A stretch of DNA of 64,000 nt from JAJEFO01 sp965214325 (GTDB lineage Bacteria > Pseudomonadota > Alphaproteobacteria > Rhodobacterales > Rhodobacteraceae): contig CBDCBG010000006.1 in assembly GCA_965214325.1 (NCBI GenBank), positions 4,588,001 to 4,652,000 of the forward strand, written 5' to 3'. A model generated the notes under the pieces. That model was not told the origin of the DNA and ran no database searches. It saw only the letters and a list, made by a program, of their open reading frames with translations. A program made the position numbers and the translations under genes. This document shows positions 51,234-60,405 of the stretch, in pieces; the first letter of the stretch is position 1, and each line of letters opens with the position of its first letter.

Positions 51234-52250
51234 TCAGCCTGGCACGGGTGCGTCTTCTCGCAGCAGATCCCTTTCCTTGAGTTCCGACCAGAATTCGGCC
51301 GGAATCGGGTGGCTGAACCAGGCCAGGTTCCTTTCCAGCTGCTCGACCGTGCGCGTGCCGGCGATGAAGCTCGGTATCGCAGGATGGGCGACCACGAATT
51401 GCAACGCGGCGGCAGGCAGCGGCACGTCGTGGTCGGCGCAGACCTGTTCGATCTTCCTGACCTTCTCGATGATTTCGGGCGGTGCCGGCGCGTAGTTGTA
51501 TTTTGCGCCTTCGACCGCACCCGTTGCGAGGATCCCCGAGTTGAAGCCACCGCCTATGACCACGGCGGCGCCGCGCTCCTCGCAGAGAGGCAGGAACTCC
51601 TCGAGCGCTTCCTGCTCCAGAAGCGTGTAGCGCCCTGCGAGGAGGAAACAGTCGAAGTCGCGCTGCTTGAGCGCTTCGTGGCAGACCGCCCACTCGTTGA
51701 CGCCGACACCTATCGCCCTTACCACGCCTTGATCACGCAGTTCCTCCAACGCGGCCCAGCAAGTGTCCATGGCCTGCCGAAAGACCTCGGGCTGTTCGTC
51801 GCCTCGCGTGAAGCGATCGACGTCGTGGATGAAGCAGATGTCGATGCTTTCCAGGTTGAGCCTCTGCAGGCTGTCCTCGAAGGACCTCATCGTGCCGTCG
51901 TAGCTGTAATCGAAATGCATCGTGAACCGGCCCGCATTGGTCCAGGGTGCATAGTCTATGTCGTCCTTTCGCGCAGGTTTCAGGACGCGGCCCACCTTGG
52001 ACGACAGCACGAAATCATCGCGCTTCTTCCAGCGGAGGCCGTGGCCGGTGCGAAGTTCCGAGAGCCCGTGGCCGTACATGGGTGCCGTGTCATAGTAGCG
52101 GACCCCGGCGTCCCATGAAGCCCGAATCATTCCGTCAGAGGTCTCTTCGTCGATCTCGCGAAAGATGTTGCCAATGGGAGCCGTGCCGAATCCGAAGGCC
52201 GTGACCTTCAGGTCCACTCGACCGAACTTCACCAGGGTTTCAGGCAGCAT
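51234..52250 (-). CDS. Aldo/keto reductase (L-fucose / D-threo-aldose dehydrogenase-like)
   Basis: 338 residues from ATG 52250 (MLPETLVKFGRVDLKV), GGGAG 9 nt upstream. Tetrad Asp54 (YYDTAPMYGHG), Tyr59, Lys85 (LSSKVGRVL) and His142 (CFIHDVDRF). YAPWTNAG...FDYSYDGTMRSFEDSL and the C-terminal RTVEQLERNLAWF are typical of the L-fucose dehydrogenase/pyridoxal 4-dehydrogenase branch, which oxidises aldoses to lactones. Operator site 4 lies 17 nt upstream, over the transcription start. A longer reading to 52424 would run through the operator and promoter and is rejected. Confidence 0.9.
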   Translation of the reverse strand: MLPETLVKFGRVDLKVTAFGFGTAPIGNIFREIDEETSDGMIRASWDAGVRYYDTAPMYGHGLSELRTGHGLRWKKRDDFVLSSKVGRVLKPARKDDIDYAPWTNAGRFTMHFDYSYDGTMRSFEDSLQRLNLESIDICFIHDVDRFTRGDEQPEVFRQAMDTCWAALEELRDQGVVRAIGVGVNEWAVCHEALKQRDFDCFLLAGRYTLLEQEALEEFLPLCEERGAAVVIGGGFNSGILATGAVEGAKYNYAPAPPEIIEKVRKIEQVCADHDVPLPAAALQFVVAHPAIPSFIAGTRTVEQLERNLAWFSHPIPAEFWSELKERDLLREDAPVPG

Positions 52251-52266
52251 GTGCGTTTCTCCCAAA

Positions 52267-52282
52267 GTAACCGTTTGGTTAT
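52267..52282 (-). promoter_or_regulatory. 16-bp palindromic operator, site 4
   Basis: Plus-strand GTAACCGTTTGGTTAT. On the minus strand it directly follows a good promoter (TTGCCG, then TATAAATA at a 15-17-nt spacing), 17 nt upstream of the aldo/keto reductase start. Confidence 0.78.
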
Positions 52283-52643
52283 TTATATGGCCTGTGACGG
52301 ACCGGCAAGGGATTTCTTCGATCACGCATCTTCGGCGAATCTCCACGGCGTCCGCGTCGTTGCTCGCGGACCGAGTCGGCCATTCCACCGCCAGGCTAAG
52401 CGGGCCCGCAGGACGTCGTGACATTGATCGAGGCGCCTATCGGAGGCACGGGAATTGCATTCTGCAGGCGCCCGTGAAGCCCCGGCCGGAAAGCGCCTCC
52501 GGCATTGCCGCCTCGTTCCGAGAAATTGGGTGCAGGGAGGGACCGAATCGCCAGAGGCCAACGAGTCGACGCAGGGCATGCGCGCAGGGATTTCTCAAGG
52601 AACTCGCAAAAAGTCACGAAATATCAACGCCCAAGAGGTGCCA
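52283..52643. other. Intergenic region between aldo/keto reductase and ISKra4-A copy 2
   Basis: About 360 bp. The left ~60 bp hold the aldo/keto reductase promoter. I see no gene, repeat or RNA signal in the remainder. Confidence 0.5.
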
Positions 52644-52653
52644 GACTACGGAA

Positions 52654-54491
52654 GGGTGTAACCCACTTTTGTTGTTTGGGCTGATTTCAGCCCCCTTTGT
52701 TCTGCTCCGACAGGCAGCTACGGTACCGGACGCCCGCCGCCTGCACCCTGCACGAATCACCGCTCCTGCGCCTTCGGGTTGCACTGCCGCCTCCATTGTC
52801 CTTGAAAGGGCACAGCCGCCACGGCCGGGACGACCGGGGAACACGGTCGCCTGCCCGCCGGCGGACCGAGCAGTAGAGAGCAGGAGAGGCAGGCATGGAA
52901 CGACAGGACAACAAGACGGATTGCCGCGACCCGGACGCGGTCGAGTATCTGGCCAAGCTGTCGACGAAGGATGCCAGGCTGCATCCGCCGGTCATCCGCA
53001 CCCGGAGTGGCGGCTACACCGCCTACTGGCGTGACGGCAAGGAGGTCCGCTGGCGGGAGATCACCGCCAGTGAATTGCCCGAATTCGGCCGCAATCCGGC
53101 CGCACCCTCGGCCGAGCTTGCCGCGCTCATGGCCGATGTCGAGACCCGGTATGCCGAGCTGTTGCCGAAGCTGGTCAGGGCGGCCAGCCAGAAGGGTGCC
53201 GACATCGACAGCATCGAGCGGGCGCTCAGGGACGGCGCCCTGGGCAATGGCGGCGTCGGCCTCAAGGTCATTCTCGAACATGTGGACTCCACCCTCAAGG
53301 CACCCGAATGCAGGCATTGCGGCAGGAAGATGGTCCGCCACCGCCGGGCCGCCAAGACCTTCACCACCCGGCTCGGTGATGTCGAGATCATCCGCACCTA
53401 TTTCCTCTGCCGGGATTGCGGGGGTGGCTTCTACCTCCTGGACCGCATGATCGGCGCCGAGGGCGACAACTGCACGGCAGGGGCAACCAGTATCATGGCC
53501 GAGGCCGCCGCCATCTGCAGCTACGCCCCGGCCACCGGCCTGCTCAGGAACCTTGCCGGGGTCCTGGTCTCGCCATCCGCATTGCAGCGCCGCGTCAGGG
53601 CAATCGGCAACAAGGTCGAGCAATTCGAGCGGGTGATCGTGGAAGGTGCGGCACCGGCGGCCAGTCGGCAATATCTTGCCATGGACGGCACCGGGGTGCC
53701 GATGCGCCAAGAGGAGACGAAAGGCATCCGCGGCAAGCAGGAGGATGGAAGCTCGAAGACCCGGGAGGCGAAGGTGGTGATCGCATATACCGCCCAGGGG
53801 CGGAGCCCGAAGACCGGCGAGGTCACGAAGGACAAGGGCAGCGAGACTGTCAGCGCCGCCATCGACAGCGCTGCCGCCATCGGCGGCGTGAGCGCCCGTT
53901 CCGACTTTGCCGCCCGCCTCGGACGGCTGATACATCGCACCGGGCTCGGCGATGCCGAGGAGGTCGTCGTGCTCTCGGACGGGGCGACGTGGATCGTCAA
54001 TGTCTGCCAGGAGATGCTGCCCGGGCCGAGGATCACCTATGTGCTGGATCTGTGGCACGCGCTGGACTATGCTGGCGACGCCCTCAAGGTGCTGGTTGCG
54101 GACCAGGGCGAGCGGAAACGGCGCATCGAGGAAATCAGGGATGAACTGAAGGCTGGGCGCGTGCACGAGGTCATTGCCTGGCTTGAGCCATTCCGGGACC
54201 GGGGCAAGGATGTGGCTGCCTGCATCGACTACTACCGGAACAACCAGGACCGCATGCAATACGACCAGTATATCAGGCGAGGCATGCAGGTCGGCTCCGG
54301 CGTGGTCGAAAGCCTGGGCCGGCAACTCGTCGGCAAGCGCCTTAAGCAGCCGGGAAGCCACTGGACCAAGGCCGGTGCCAATCGCCTCATGGCCATCAAG
54401 GCATGCCTGCACAACAACCGGTGGGCCGACTACCTGGACTGGAACGCAAACCGGGCCCTGGCGGCGTAAACAACAAAACTGGGTTACACCC
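52654..54491 (+). mobile_element. ISKra4-family element ISKra4-A, copy 2
   Basis: 1838 bp, nearly identical to 7345-9182. Flanked by a perfect 10-bp duplication GACTACGGAA (52644-52653 and 54492-54501). It is inserted 67 bp before the PfkB kinase start, so it may have separated that gene from its promoter. Confidence 0.95.
52895..54469 (+). CDS. ISKra4-family transposase (ISKra4-A copy 2)
   Basis: 524 residues, the same protein as at 7586-9160, with the CRHCGRKM finger, MDGTGVPM, KQEDGSSKTREAK and GMQVGSGVVES motifs. The near-absence of synonymous differences means that the two copies arose very recently. Confidence 0.93.
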   Translation: MERQDNKTDCRDPDAVEYLAKLSTKDARLHPPVIRTRSGGYTAYWRDGKEVRWREITASELPEFGRNPAAPSAELAALMADVETRYAELLPKLVRAASQKGADIDSIERALRDGALGNGGVGLKVILEHVDSTLKAPECRHCGRKMVRHRRAAKTFTTRLGDVEIIRTYFLCRDCGGGFYLLDRMIGAEGDNCTAGATSIMAEAAAICSYAPATGLLRNLAGVLVSPSALQRRVRAIGNKVEQFERVIVEGAAPAASRQYLAMDGTGVPMRQEETKGIRGKQEDGSSKTREAKVVIAYTAQGRSPKTGEVTKDKGSETVSAAIDSAAAIGGVSARSDFAARLGRLIHRTGLGDAEEVVVLSDGATWIVNVCQEMLPGPRITYVLDLWHALDYAGDALKVLVADQGERKRRIEEIRDELKAGRVHEVIAWLEPFRDRGKDVAACIDYYRNNQDRMQYDQYIRRGMQVGSGVVESLGRQLVGKRLKQPGSHWTKAGANRLMAIKACLHNNRWADYLDWNANRALAA

Positions 54492-54568
54492 GACTACGGA
54501 ATTGGCATTGCTGGCGGCAGGCTTGTATAAGTCATCCTGCCCATGCTTCGAAAGACTTGGATCGCGCC

Positions 54569-55552
54569 ATGTCTGACAAGTTCAACGTAGCGGTCCTCGG
54601 GCCGATCCCGCGGGACAACATCACCAGCTATCAGGGTGAGACTTTCGAAAAATTCGGATGTGCCGTCTACACTGCGGCTTGCATTTCCTCGCTCGCCGGT
54701 GCCGGTTCCAGAATCCACGTCGTCAGCCATGTCCGCAAGTCGGATGTGCCGAAGGTCCGCGACCTGCTTTCAGGATTCTCGAATATCGACGCCAGCAATG
54801 TTACGGGCGACGCCGATCAGGGCGCGGTGATCGATCTGGTCTATGTCGACCAGAACCGGCGCAAGGAGACGCAGACCGGGTTCATGAACCCGATCCTGCC
54901 CGAAGACATCGAAGGCCTGATGGACTGCGATGCGTTCGTCGTCGTGCCGATCACTGATTTCGAGGTGCCCCTGGAAACCCTGCGCCACATCAAGGCCAAC
55001 AGCAAGGGGCTGGTCCTCTTCGATGCGCACGGCCCAACCAATGGCTGCTCGGTCCACGGCGAAAGGTTTCACAAGTTCTGGATCGACCGTGACCGCTGGC
55101 TGCCATACATCGACCTGCTGAAGATGAATCTGGAAGAGGCCCGGTGCAGCTGGTTCAAGGGCGAATACGGCAAGGGCGAATTGCCGGACGTCTCCGAACT
55201 GACCATGGAGCGCCTGCCGCAGCTCGCAACGCATTGTCTGGATGAAGGCGTCAGGGCGCTTTACGTCACGCTCGATCAGGATGGATGCGCGGTGTATCAC
55301 AAGGACAATGAGGGCCGGATGCGTGAACATCTGGTCAAGCGCATTCTGGTCGACGACGTGGTCGATACAACTGGGTGCGGCGACAGTTTCGCCGGCGGAC
55401 TGGCGTTTGGCTATCTGCTCACCGGCGACTTCGTCAAAGCCTGCCAGTTTGGAAACTGTGCAGGCGCGCAGCGCTGCACGAGCAATGCGTTGGACGTCTA
55501 CTTGTCGCTTGAAGAGACCAAGCGCCGAATTGCCGAAATCTACGGCGACTGA
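54569..55552 (+). CDS. PfkB family carbohydrate kinase
   Basis: 327 residues from ATG 54569 (MSDKFNVAVLGPIPRDN). Phosphorylates a sugar or nucleoside with ATP. Signature 2 DTTGCGDSFAGGLAFG contains the catalytic base Asp272. A substrate-lid region (GCAVYTAACISSLAGAGSRI) and a long insert with LKMNLEEARCSWF are present. The gene is divergent from nothing and is followed by the opposite-strand SorC regulator and then the HAD phosphatase gene. The three may form a sugar-phosphate module. A TTG 12 nt upstream is a less likely start. Confidence 0.87.
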   Translation: MSDKFNVAVLGPIPRDNITSYQGETFEKFGCAVYTAACISSLAGAGSRIHVVSHVRKSDVPKVRDLLSGFSNIDASNVTGDADQGAVIDLVYVDQNRRKETQTGFMNPILPEDIEGLMDCDAFVVVPITDFEVPLETLRHIKANSKGLVLFDAHGPTNGCSVHGERFHKFWIDRDRWLPYIDLLKMNLEEARCSWFKGEYGKGELPDVSELTMERLPQLATHCLDEGVRALYVTLDQDGCAVYHKDNEGRMREHLVKRILVDDVVDTTGCGDSFAGGLAFGYLLTGDFVKACQFGNCAGAQRCTSNALDVYLSLEETKRRIAEIYGD

Positions 55553-55687
55553 GCGCTCGCCCTTGACCCCGTCCGAGAGTGGCTTCCGGGAGGTTGGCTG
55601 GACCGGCCAGGCTTCCGCAGCTCGCGGGTCCCGGGGACTGCAATTCATTTGCATTCGCGGAACCGGCTCCCCCGCCCGGGGTCGGCG

Positions 55688-56845
55688 CTAGCCGCCCAGT
55701 CCCTCCGACAGCAGCTGCTGAAGCCGGTTTGCCGCCATATGGTCGATGATCAATTCATTGACCAATCCCTGCCGGATCAGCTCGAAGATCGTGTCGCCTC
55801 GTTCAGCCTGCAACGCCACGACGACAACGCCAGCCCGTTCGGGGTCCGTGAACGCGCATTTCGCGATGTCCCTGACATGTTCCGTCTTGATCCCGGTCCA
55901 GAGGCAGTTCAGCTCGTCAACAAGCGCCGCCTTGGCCGGCGAAAATCCGGACTTGGGAATCAGTATCCCGCCGACATCGCCGACAACAAGCTGGCGGAGG
56001 TCGTGGGCACTTATTCCCGCCGCCTGCACAAGCTCTTCGAAACTTCCCAGCACCGGCGACTTCGAGGAACCGACGCTGGTAATCAGCATGTCCATCCTCT
56101 TGACCAACGCATCCGGTCCGGAAAACACTCTATGGTACCCCGGCGTGTCCGAAATGAACTGCCATATCGAGCGCTGCATTGTCTCATCATAGTGTCGTGG
56201 CACATATGCCGGAAAACCCGTCAACTGCGGGCTTTCCTCTGGAACGACATTGAACAGCTCGTCCAGGGCGCCTGCGAGGCGGCTGGACGAATGGCCATGC
56301 TGCGCCAGGGAGACCAGTTCCGCGCAGACTGCAGCGAAGACGGTTTTCCTCGAACGGTCCAGCGGCTGACGGGAGGCCGCAATGCCGTCGACAATCGACT
56401 TGATTGTCCTGCCCCAGGCAACGCCCACGACGCTCGATCTGCCGATCAGCTCGACGAGCCGTCCGGACGCGGTCCTGCCAAATCGGCTGCGCCGGTGCGC
56501 CAAAGCGGCGTCAGTGTTCCCCGGCCCGCTTTCAAAGACGCTCACGCGAGGCTTCGCTACGTCCTCAATGCGGCAAAACTCGTCAAGACCGGCTGTCAGG
56601 CCGCTCGGCGCCAACAGCTCGTCCATCTGGCGAATCCAGTCGGCGCCGAACATCTCTTTCGCAAACCTTTGCTCGATGACGAGGTAGTTCCTTCTCTTTG
56701 CGTGCTTGAGAAGCCGCGACACGTGCGGCTGCGACAGCCCTCCGAGAACGTCACCGATTTCGGACTGGGACATGTTGTGTGCCGCGCGCATGTAGGCCGC
56801 ACATTGCGCCTGCTCATCGAATGGCAGTTTCTTGACGTTCAGCAT
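55688..56845 (-). CDS. SorC-type sugar-binding transcriptional regulator
   Basis: 385 residues. An N-terminal helix-turn-helix (YMRAAHNMSQSEIGDVLGGL, SQPHVSRLLKHAKRRNYLVI) is followed by a sugar-phosphate-binding domain related to phosphosugar isomerases (GRSSVVGVAWGRTIKSIVDG, LVVGDVGGILIPKSGF, VVALQAERGDTIFELIRQGL, VNELIIDH). It is longer than the ~315-residue norm because of extra sequence between residues 55 and 130. Located divergent from the HAD gene, so it probably controls it and perhaps the kinase. Confidence 0.88.
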   Translation of the reverse strand: MLNVKKLPFDEQAQCAAYMRAAHNMSQSEIGDVLGGLSQPHVSRLLKHAKRRNYLVIEQRFAKEMFGADWIRQMDELLAPSGLTAGLDEFCRIEDVAKPRVSVFESGPGNTDAALAHRRSRFGRTASGRLVELIGRSSVVGVAWGRTIKSIVDGIAASRQPLDRSRKTVFAAVCAELVSLAQHGHSSSRLAGALDELFNVVPEESPQLTGFPAYVPRHYDETMQRSIWQFISDTPGYHRVFSGPDALVKRMDMLITSVGSSKSPVLGSFEELVQAAGISAHDLRQLVVGDVGGILIPKSGFSPAKAALVDELNCLWTGIKTEHVRDIAKCAFTDPERAGVVVVALQAERGDTIFELIRQGLVNELIIDHMAANRLQQLLSEGLGG

Positions 56846-56979
56846 GAGCGTTCGTTCGCACCAGGTCGTGGGTTGCGCCTTCAGAATATCTATCCCGCCT
56901 AATCATTCAAATGCACGGAGGATTCCAAAGGGTCTACCATGAATCCTGTCATGGCGCCTTGCACTTCTGGATGACGAGC

Positions 56980-57615
56980 ATGCACATCAAGGGACTGATC
57001 TTCGACCTGGACGGCGTTTTGGTTGACACCGTCCCTGCCCATTTCGCGGCCTGGAAGCGGATGTTCGAATGCTACGGGTACGAATTCGGAAATGCGGAAT
57101 ACCGGGACCTTGTTGACGGTCGACCACGCTATGACGGCGCCCGGGCGGTCATGGTGCGACATTCGGACAGCGATGTGAAGAGGGCCGCCGACATCAAGAA
57201 CGACTACTATGCGGAATTGATCGATGGCGGACAGTTTCAAGTGTTCGACGAAGCCGCCGACCTCGTTCGGCAATGCCAGGCTAGAGGTTTGGGACTGGCG
57301 GTTGCATCCAGCAGCACGAACGTCAGGACTATCCTGGAGAAAGCCGGACTTCTTGATGCGTTTCCGGTTGTTGTCGGCGGTGACGACACTGCAAGGGGCA
57401 AGCCCAACCCAGACATCTTTCTCGTGGCTGCAAAAGGTCTGGGCCTGACGGTGGAAGAGTGCATGGTCATCGAGGATTCGACACTAGGCGTGCAAGCGGC
57501 GAAGGCCGGCGGATTCTATTGCGTCGGCCTTGTCCGTGACGGCCAGCCCGAAGAGCTGCCCGAAGCGGACCGAACCATGGCCTCTCTTGCGGAACTGGAT
57601 ATCAGCCGTCTCTAG
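56980..57615 (+). CDS. HAD-superfamily phosphatase / beta-phosphoglucomutase-like
   Basis: 211 residues from ATG 56980 (or 214 from 56971). Nucleophile and general acid Asp9/Asp11 in FDLDGVLVDT, motif II Ser/Thr in VASSSTNVRTIL, motif III Lys in GKPNPDIFLVAAKGLG, motif IV EDSTLGVQAAKAGG. A cap domain is inserted after motif I. Acts on a sugar phosphate or similar small phosphate. It is divergent from the SorC gene with ~135 bp of shared regulatory DNA. Confidence 0.88.
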   Translation: MHIKGLIFDLDGVLVDTVPAHFAAWKRMFECYGYEFGNAEYRDLVDGRPRYDGARAVMVRHSDSDVKRAADIKNDYYAELIDGGQFQVFDEAADLVRQCQARGLGLAVASSSTNVRTILEKAGLLDAFPVVVGGDDTARGKPNPDIFLVAAKGLGLTVEECMVIEDSTLGVQAAKAGGFYCVGLVRDGQPEELPEADRTMASLAELDISRL

Positions 57616-57944
57616 AATTTTCGCGAAGTCGGGCTTTCGCTTCTTGCGGCGCCGGAAGAGCGACTGCGAGCCGCCCACCTTCTGGCAGGGAACGAAGAGC
57701 CTGAAAGAATTGCCCGAATTTTGACGTGGCTGCCTTTGGGAGCGACCGATCACGGCAGGCAGCGGATTCTAGGCAGGCGGTTGTCGACCCATGGTCAAGC
57801 ATTCCTCCGTGGCACGCCTTCTGCTGGAGCGGGCACGTCGCGTGAAACTAGCCGGATCTTCATTTCCAGAATTGCGCGAAACCCCTTGCCATCAGCACGA
57901 TTGCTGATTCCGGACGGGACTCGACATGTAACGGTCCCGGCGCG
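57616..57944. other. Intergenic region before IS1634 #2
   Basis: About 330 bp with no credible gene. It contains ACTAGCCGG at ~57848-57856, the same 9-mer that begins the direct repeats around IS1634 #3. The left end of IS1634 #2 must lie here or just inside 57945, but I could not fix its inverted repeat. ACATGTAA near 57927 and its complement near 61493 are candidates. Confidence 0.45.
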
Positions 57945-58685
57945 TCACGGCAGGAACTTGGCGGGGTCGATCTCCAGCAGGTCAAGGGCCCGGCCCTGCA
58001 GCTCCGTCGGCTGCGCGAAGACCGGAATGCCGTGGTCGGGTCCGTCCGGAACCGTCGCCTCGTTCAGCGTCAGCGTGGCCAGGTCGGAAAGAAGCGTCGT
58101 GAAGCTGTGGACCGGCAGCCCGTCGGGGGTGCGCTTGGTGTCGGCCTTGGCCCTGGCGCTCTCCGAGACCTCGGCCTTCTCCACCGGCGAGTTCCGCCGC
58201 GCCCGGGCGCCTTCCCGGTCGTCGTCCTCGAACAGGATCGGCGCCAGGCGGCGGCGCATGTGCCATTCCACGTGACACGCAAGCATGCACAGGAACACGT
58301 GGGCGCGGACATGGTCCTCCGAGTAGACGTGCACCGGTCGGATCCGCAGCCGCGAGGCCTTCATCGTGAGGAACGCGCGCTCCACCTGCGCGAGAGACTT
58401 GTACGCCTCCACCGCGGCCTCAGCACCCAGTGACGCGGATTCCAGGCTGGTGCGGATCACGTAGATCCCGTCGAGCCGCGCCTCCGCCTCGATCCTGTCC
58501 CGGTTGCGCGCCCAGTCCATCCCGGCGTCGTGCACGTCGATGTCGAAGTGCTTCTCAACCTTGCGCCGGTTGGCCTGCCGCCCCAGGGCCTTGATCGTCC
58601 GGTCGCGGTTCGCCTGCCCCGGCTTGCCGCGCGCGGCGGCGGCGGCGATGTCGGCGAGCGTCCGTTCCGTGGCCTCCAGCAGGTC
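57945..58685 (-). pseudogene. IS1634-family transposase #2, C-terminal piece (split by ISKra4-B)
   Basis: Minus-strand RKVEKHFDIDVHDAGMDWAR, IEAEARLDGIYVIRTSLESA, LAQVERAFLTMKASRLRIRP and HVFLCMLACHVEWHMRRRLA up to the stop at 57945. With the N-terminal piece at 60406-61431 it gives an uninterrupted 588-residue transposase once ISKra4-B and one 10-bp target duplication are removed. It is a divergent relative of IS1634 #1. Confidence 0.9.
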
Positions 58686-60395
58686 GGGTGTATCCCAATT
58701 TTTTGACCCCGTTGGTTTTTGGCTTCATTGTTCGGGGAGGCGTGTCCGACAACGGCCGGGCGAATCGGTCGGCGGCGCGTTTTCAGGCAACGGGCAGGAG
58801 CGCGAACCATGACGCAGGACGAAGGGAACCAAGGGCACAGGCATCCGGACGCGGTGGCGTATCTGGAAGGACTGACGGAAGGCGAGGCGGCGGTTCATCC
58901 GCCGGTGGTCCGCGAGCGCGACGGCGGGTTCACGCAGTACTGGCTGGAGGGCGGCGAGGTGCGGAGCCGCGACATCACGGAAGACGAGCTGCCGCTGGCG
59001 GGCTTCAGGCCGGACGGCGGGACGCTTCAGGAGCTGCTGGGAGCCGTTTCGGCGGAGTTCGGGCCGCAGCTTCCGAAGCTTGCGGCGGACCTCGCGTCCG
59101 GCGTTCCCGACCTTGACGGCGTGGAGCGGGCGCTCCGCGACAGTTCCCTTGGCGGCGGCGCGGCGGCGCTGAAGCTGCTCCTGGAGCATCTCGACGGCAT
59201 GCTTCCGACGCCGGAATGCGAGGGCTGCGGCAAGCCGATGCGCCGGCATCCGGCGACGCGGAAGTCGTTCCTGACCCGGCTCGGCCGGGTCGAGGTGGAA
59301 CGGACGCATTTCCATTGCCGGTCGTGCGGCAAGGGGCGCTTCCCGCTGGACCGGGCCCTTGGTCTGGAGGGCAGCGCCTTCACTCCGGGGATGGCGAGCG
59401 TCATGGCCGAGACGGTGCCGATGATGAGCTTCGACGCGGCGAGCCGCCACATCGCGAACCTTGCCGGGGTGGCCGCCTCCCGGAGCTCGCTGCAGCGCTG
59501 GTCGCTGGCGCTCGGCGAGGAGGTCCTCCGGTTCGAGCGGGAGGAGGTCGTCGCGGGCAAGCCATTGGAATCGCGCATGTACCTGTCCATCGACGGGACC
59601 GGGATCCCGATGCGGAAGGGTGACGTGGAAGGCGTTGCCGGGAAGCAGGAGGACGGGACCTCGAAGACACGCGAAGCCAAGCTGGCCGTGATGTACACCG
59701 CCGAGGGCCGGGATCCGGAGACCGGCGCGGCGCTGAAGGACAGGGGCAGCGAGACGTCCAGCTGCCTCATCGACAGCGCGGCCGCTCGGTCCGTAAGCCC
59801 GGAGCCTTCCGGTTTCGCCACGCGCCTTGACCGGGAGGCGCTTCGCCGCGGCCTGCACGACGCCGGGGAGCTCGTCGTCATCTCCGACGGGGCCGAATGG
59901 ATACGGAACACCTGCGACGAGCTGTTCGGAGGACGGAAGGTCACCTGCGTCCTGGATCTGTTCCATGTCCTCGAATACGCCTCCGACGCCGTGAAGGCGA
60001 TCCTCCCGGACAAGACGGAACGGGACCGGCGGTTCAAGGACGTCAAGGCGGACATCGAGGCCGGGCGGGTCGCCAAGGTGATCCGGGAGCTCGAGCCCTT
60101 CAGCGGCCGTCATGAGGAGGTGAAGGCCTGTTGTCGCTATTTCAGGAACAACATCGAGCGCATGCGGTACGACGGGTACCGCGACCAGGGCATGCAGGTC
60201 GGAAGCGGCGTCGTGGAAAGCGGCTGCAGGCAGTTCGGGCTGCGGCTGAAGCGTCCCGGCACCCGCTGGTCGGAGCGCGGAGCCAACGCCATGCTCGGGC
60301 TCAAGAGTTGCGTCATGAACCTGAGGCTGCCCGATTTCCTGGACTGGCAGGCGAGAAAGGCTGTCGCCGCCTGACAAGAAACTTGGGTTACACCC
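58686..60395 (+). mobile_element. ISKra4-family element ISKra4-B, copy 2
   Basis: 1710 bp inserted in the IS1634 #2 transposase gene with a perfect 10-bp target duplication CCAGCAGGTC (58676-58685 and 60396-60405). Nearly identical to 24230-25939. Confidence 0.95.
58809..60374 (+). CDS. ISKra4-family transposase (ISKra4-B copy 2)
   Basis: 521 residues, differing from the protein at 24353-25918 at two positions: Val for Ala in RSVSPEP and Gly for Glu in RYDGYRDQ. All catalytic-core motifs (SIDGTGIPM, VVISDGAEWI, GMQVGSGVVES) are the same. Confidence 0.93.
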   Translation: MTQDEGNQGHRHPDAVAYLEGLTEGEAAVHPPVVRERDGGFTQYWLEGGEVRSRDITEDELPLAGFRPDGGTLQELLGAVSAEFGPQLPKLAADLASGVPDLDGVERALRDSSLGGGAAALKLLLEHLDGMLPTPECEGCGKPMRRHPATRKSFLTRLGRVEVERTHFHCRSCGKGRFPLDRALGLEGSAFTPGMASVMAETVPMMSFDAASRHIANLAGVAASRSSLQRWSLALGEEVLRFEREEVVAGKPLESRMYLSIDGTGIPMRKGDVEGVAGKQEDGTSKTREAKLAVMYTAEGRDPETGAALKDRGSETSSCLIDSAAARSVSPEPSGFATRLDREALRRGLHDAGELVVISDGAEWIRNTCDELFGGRKVTCVLDLFHVLEYASDAVKAILPDKTERDRRFKDVKADIEAGRVAKVIRELEPFSGRHEEVKACCRYFRNNIERMRYDGYRDQGMQVGSGVVESGCRQFGLRLKRPGTRWSERGANAMLGLKSCVMNLRLPDFLDWQARKAVAA

Positions 60396-60405
60396 CCAGC
60401 AGGTC

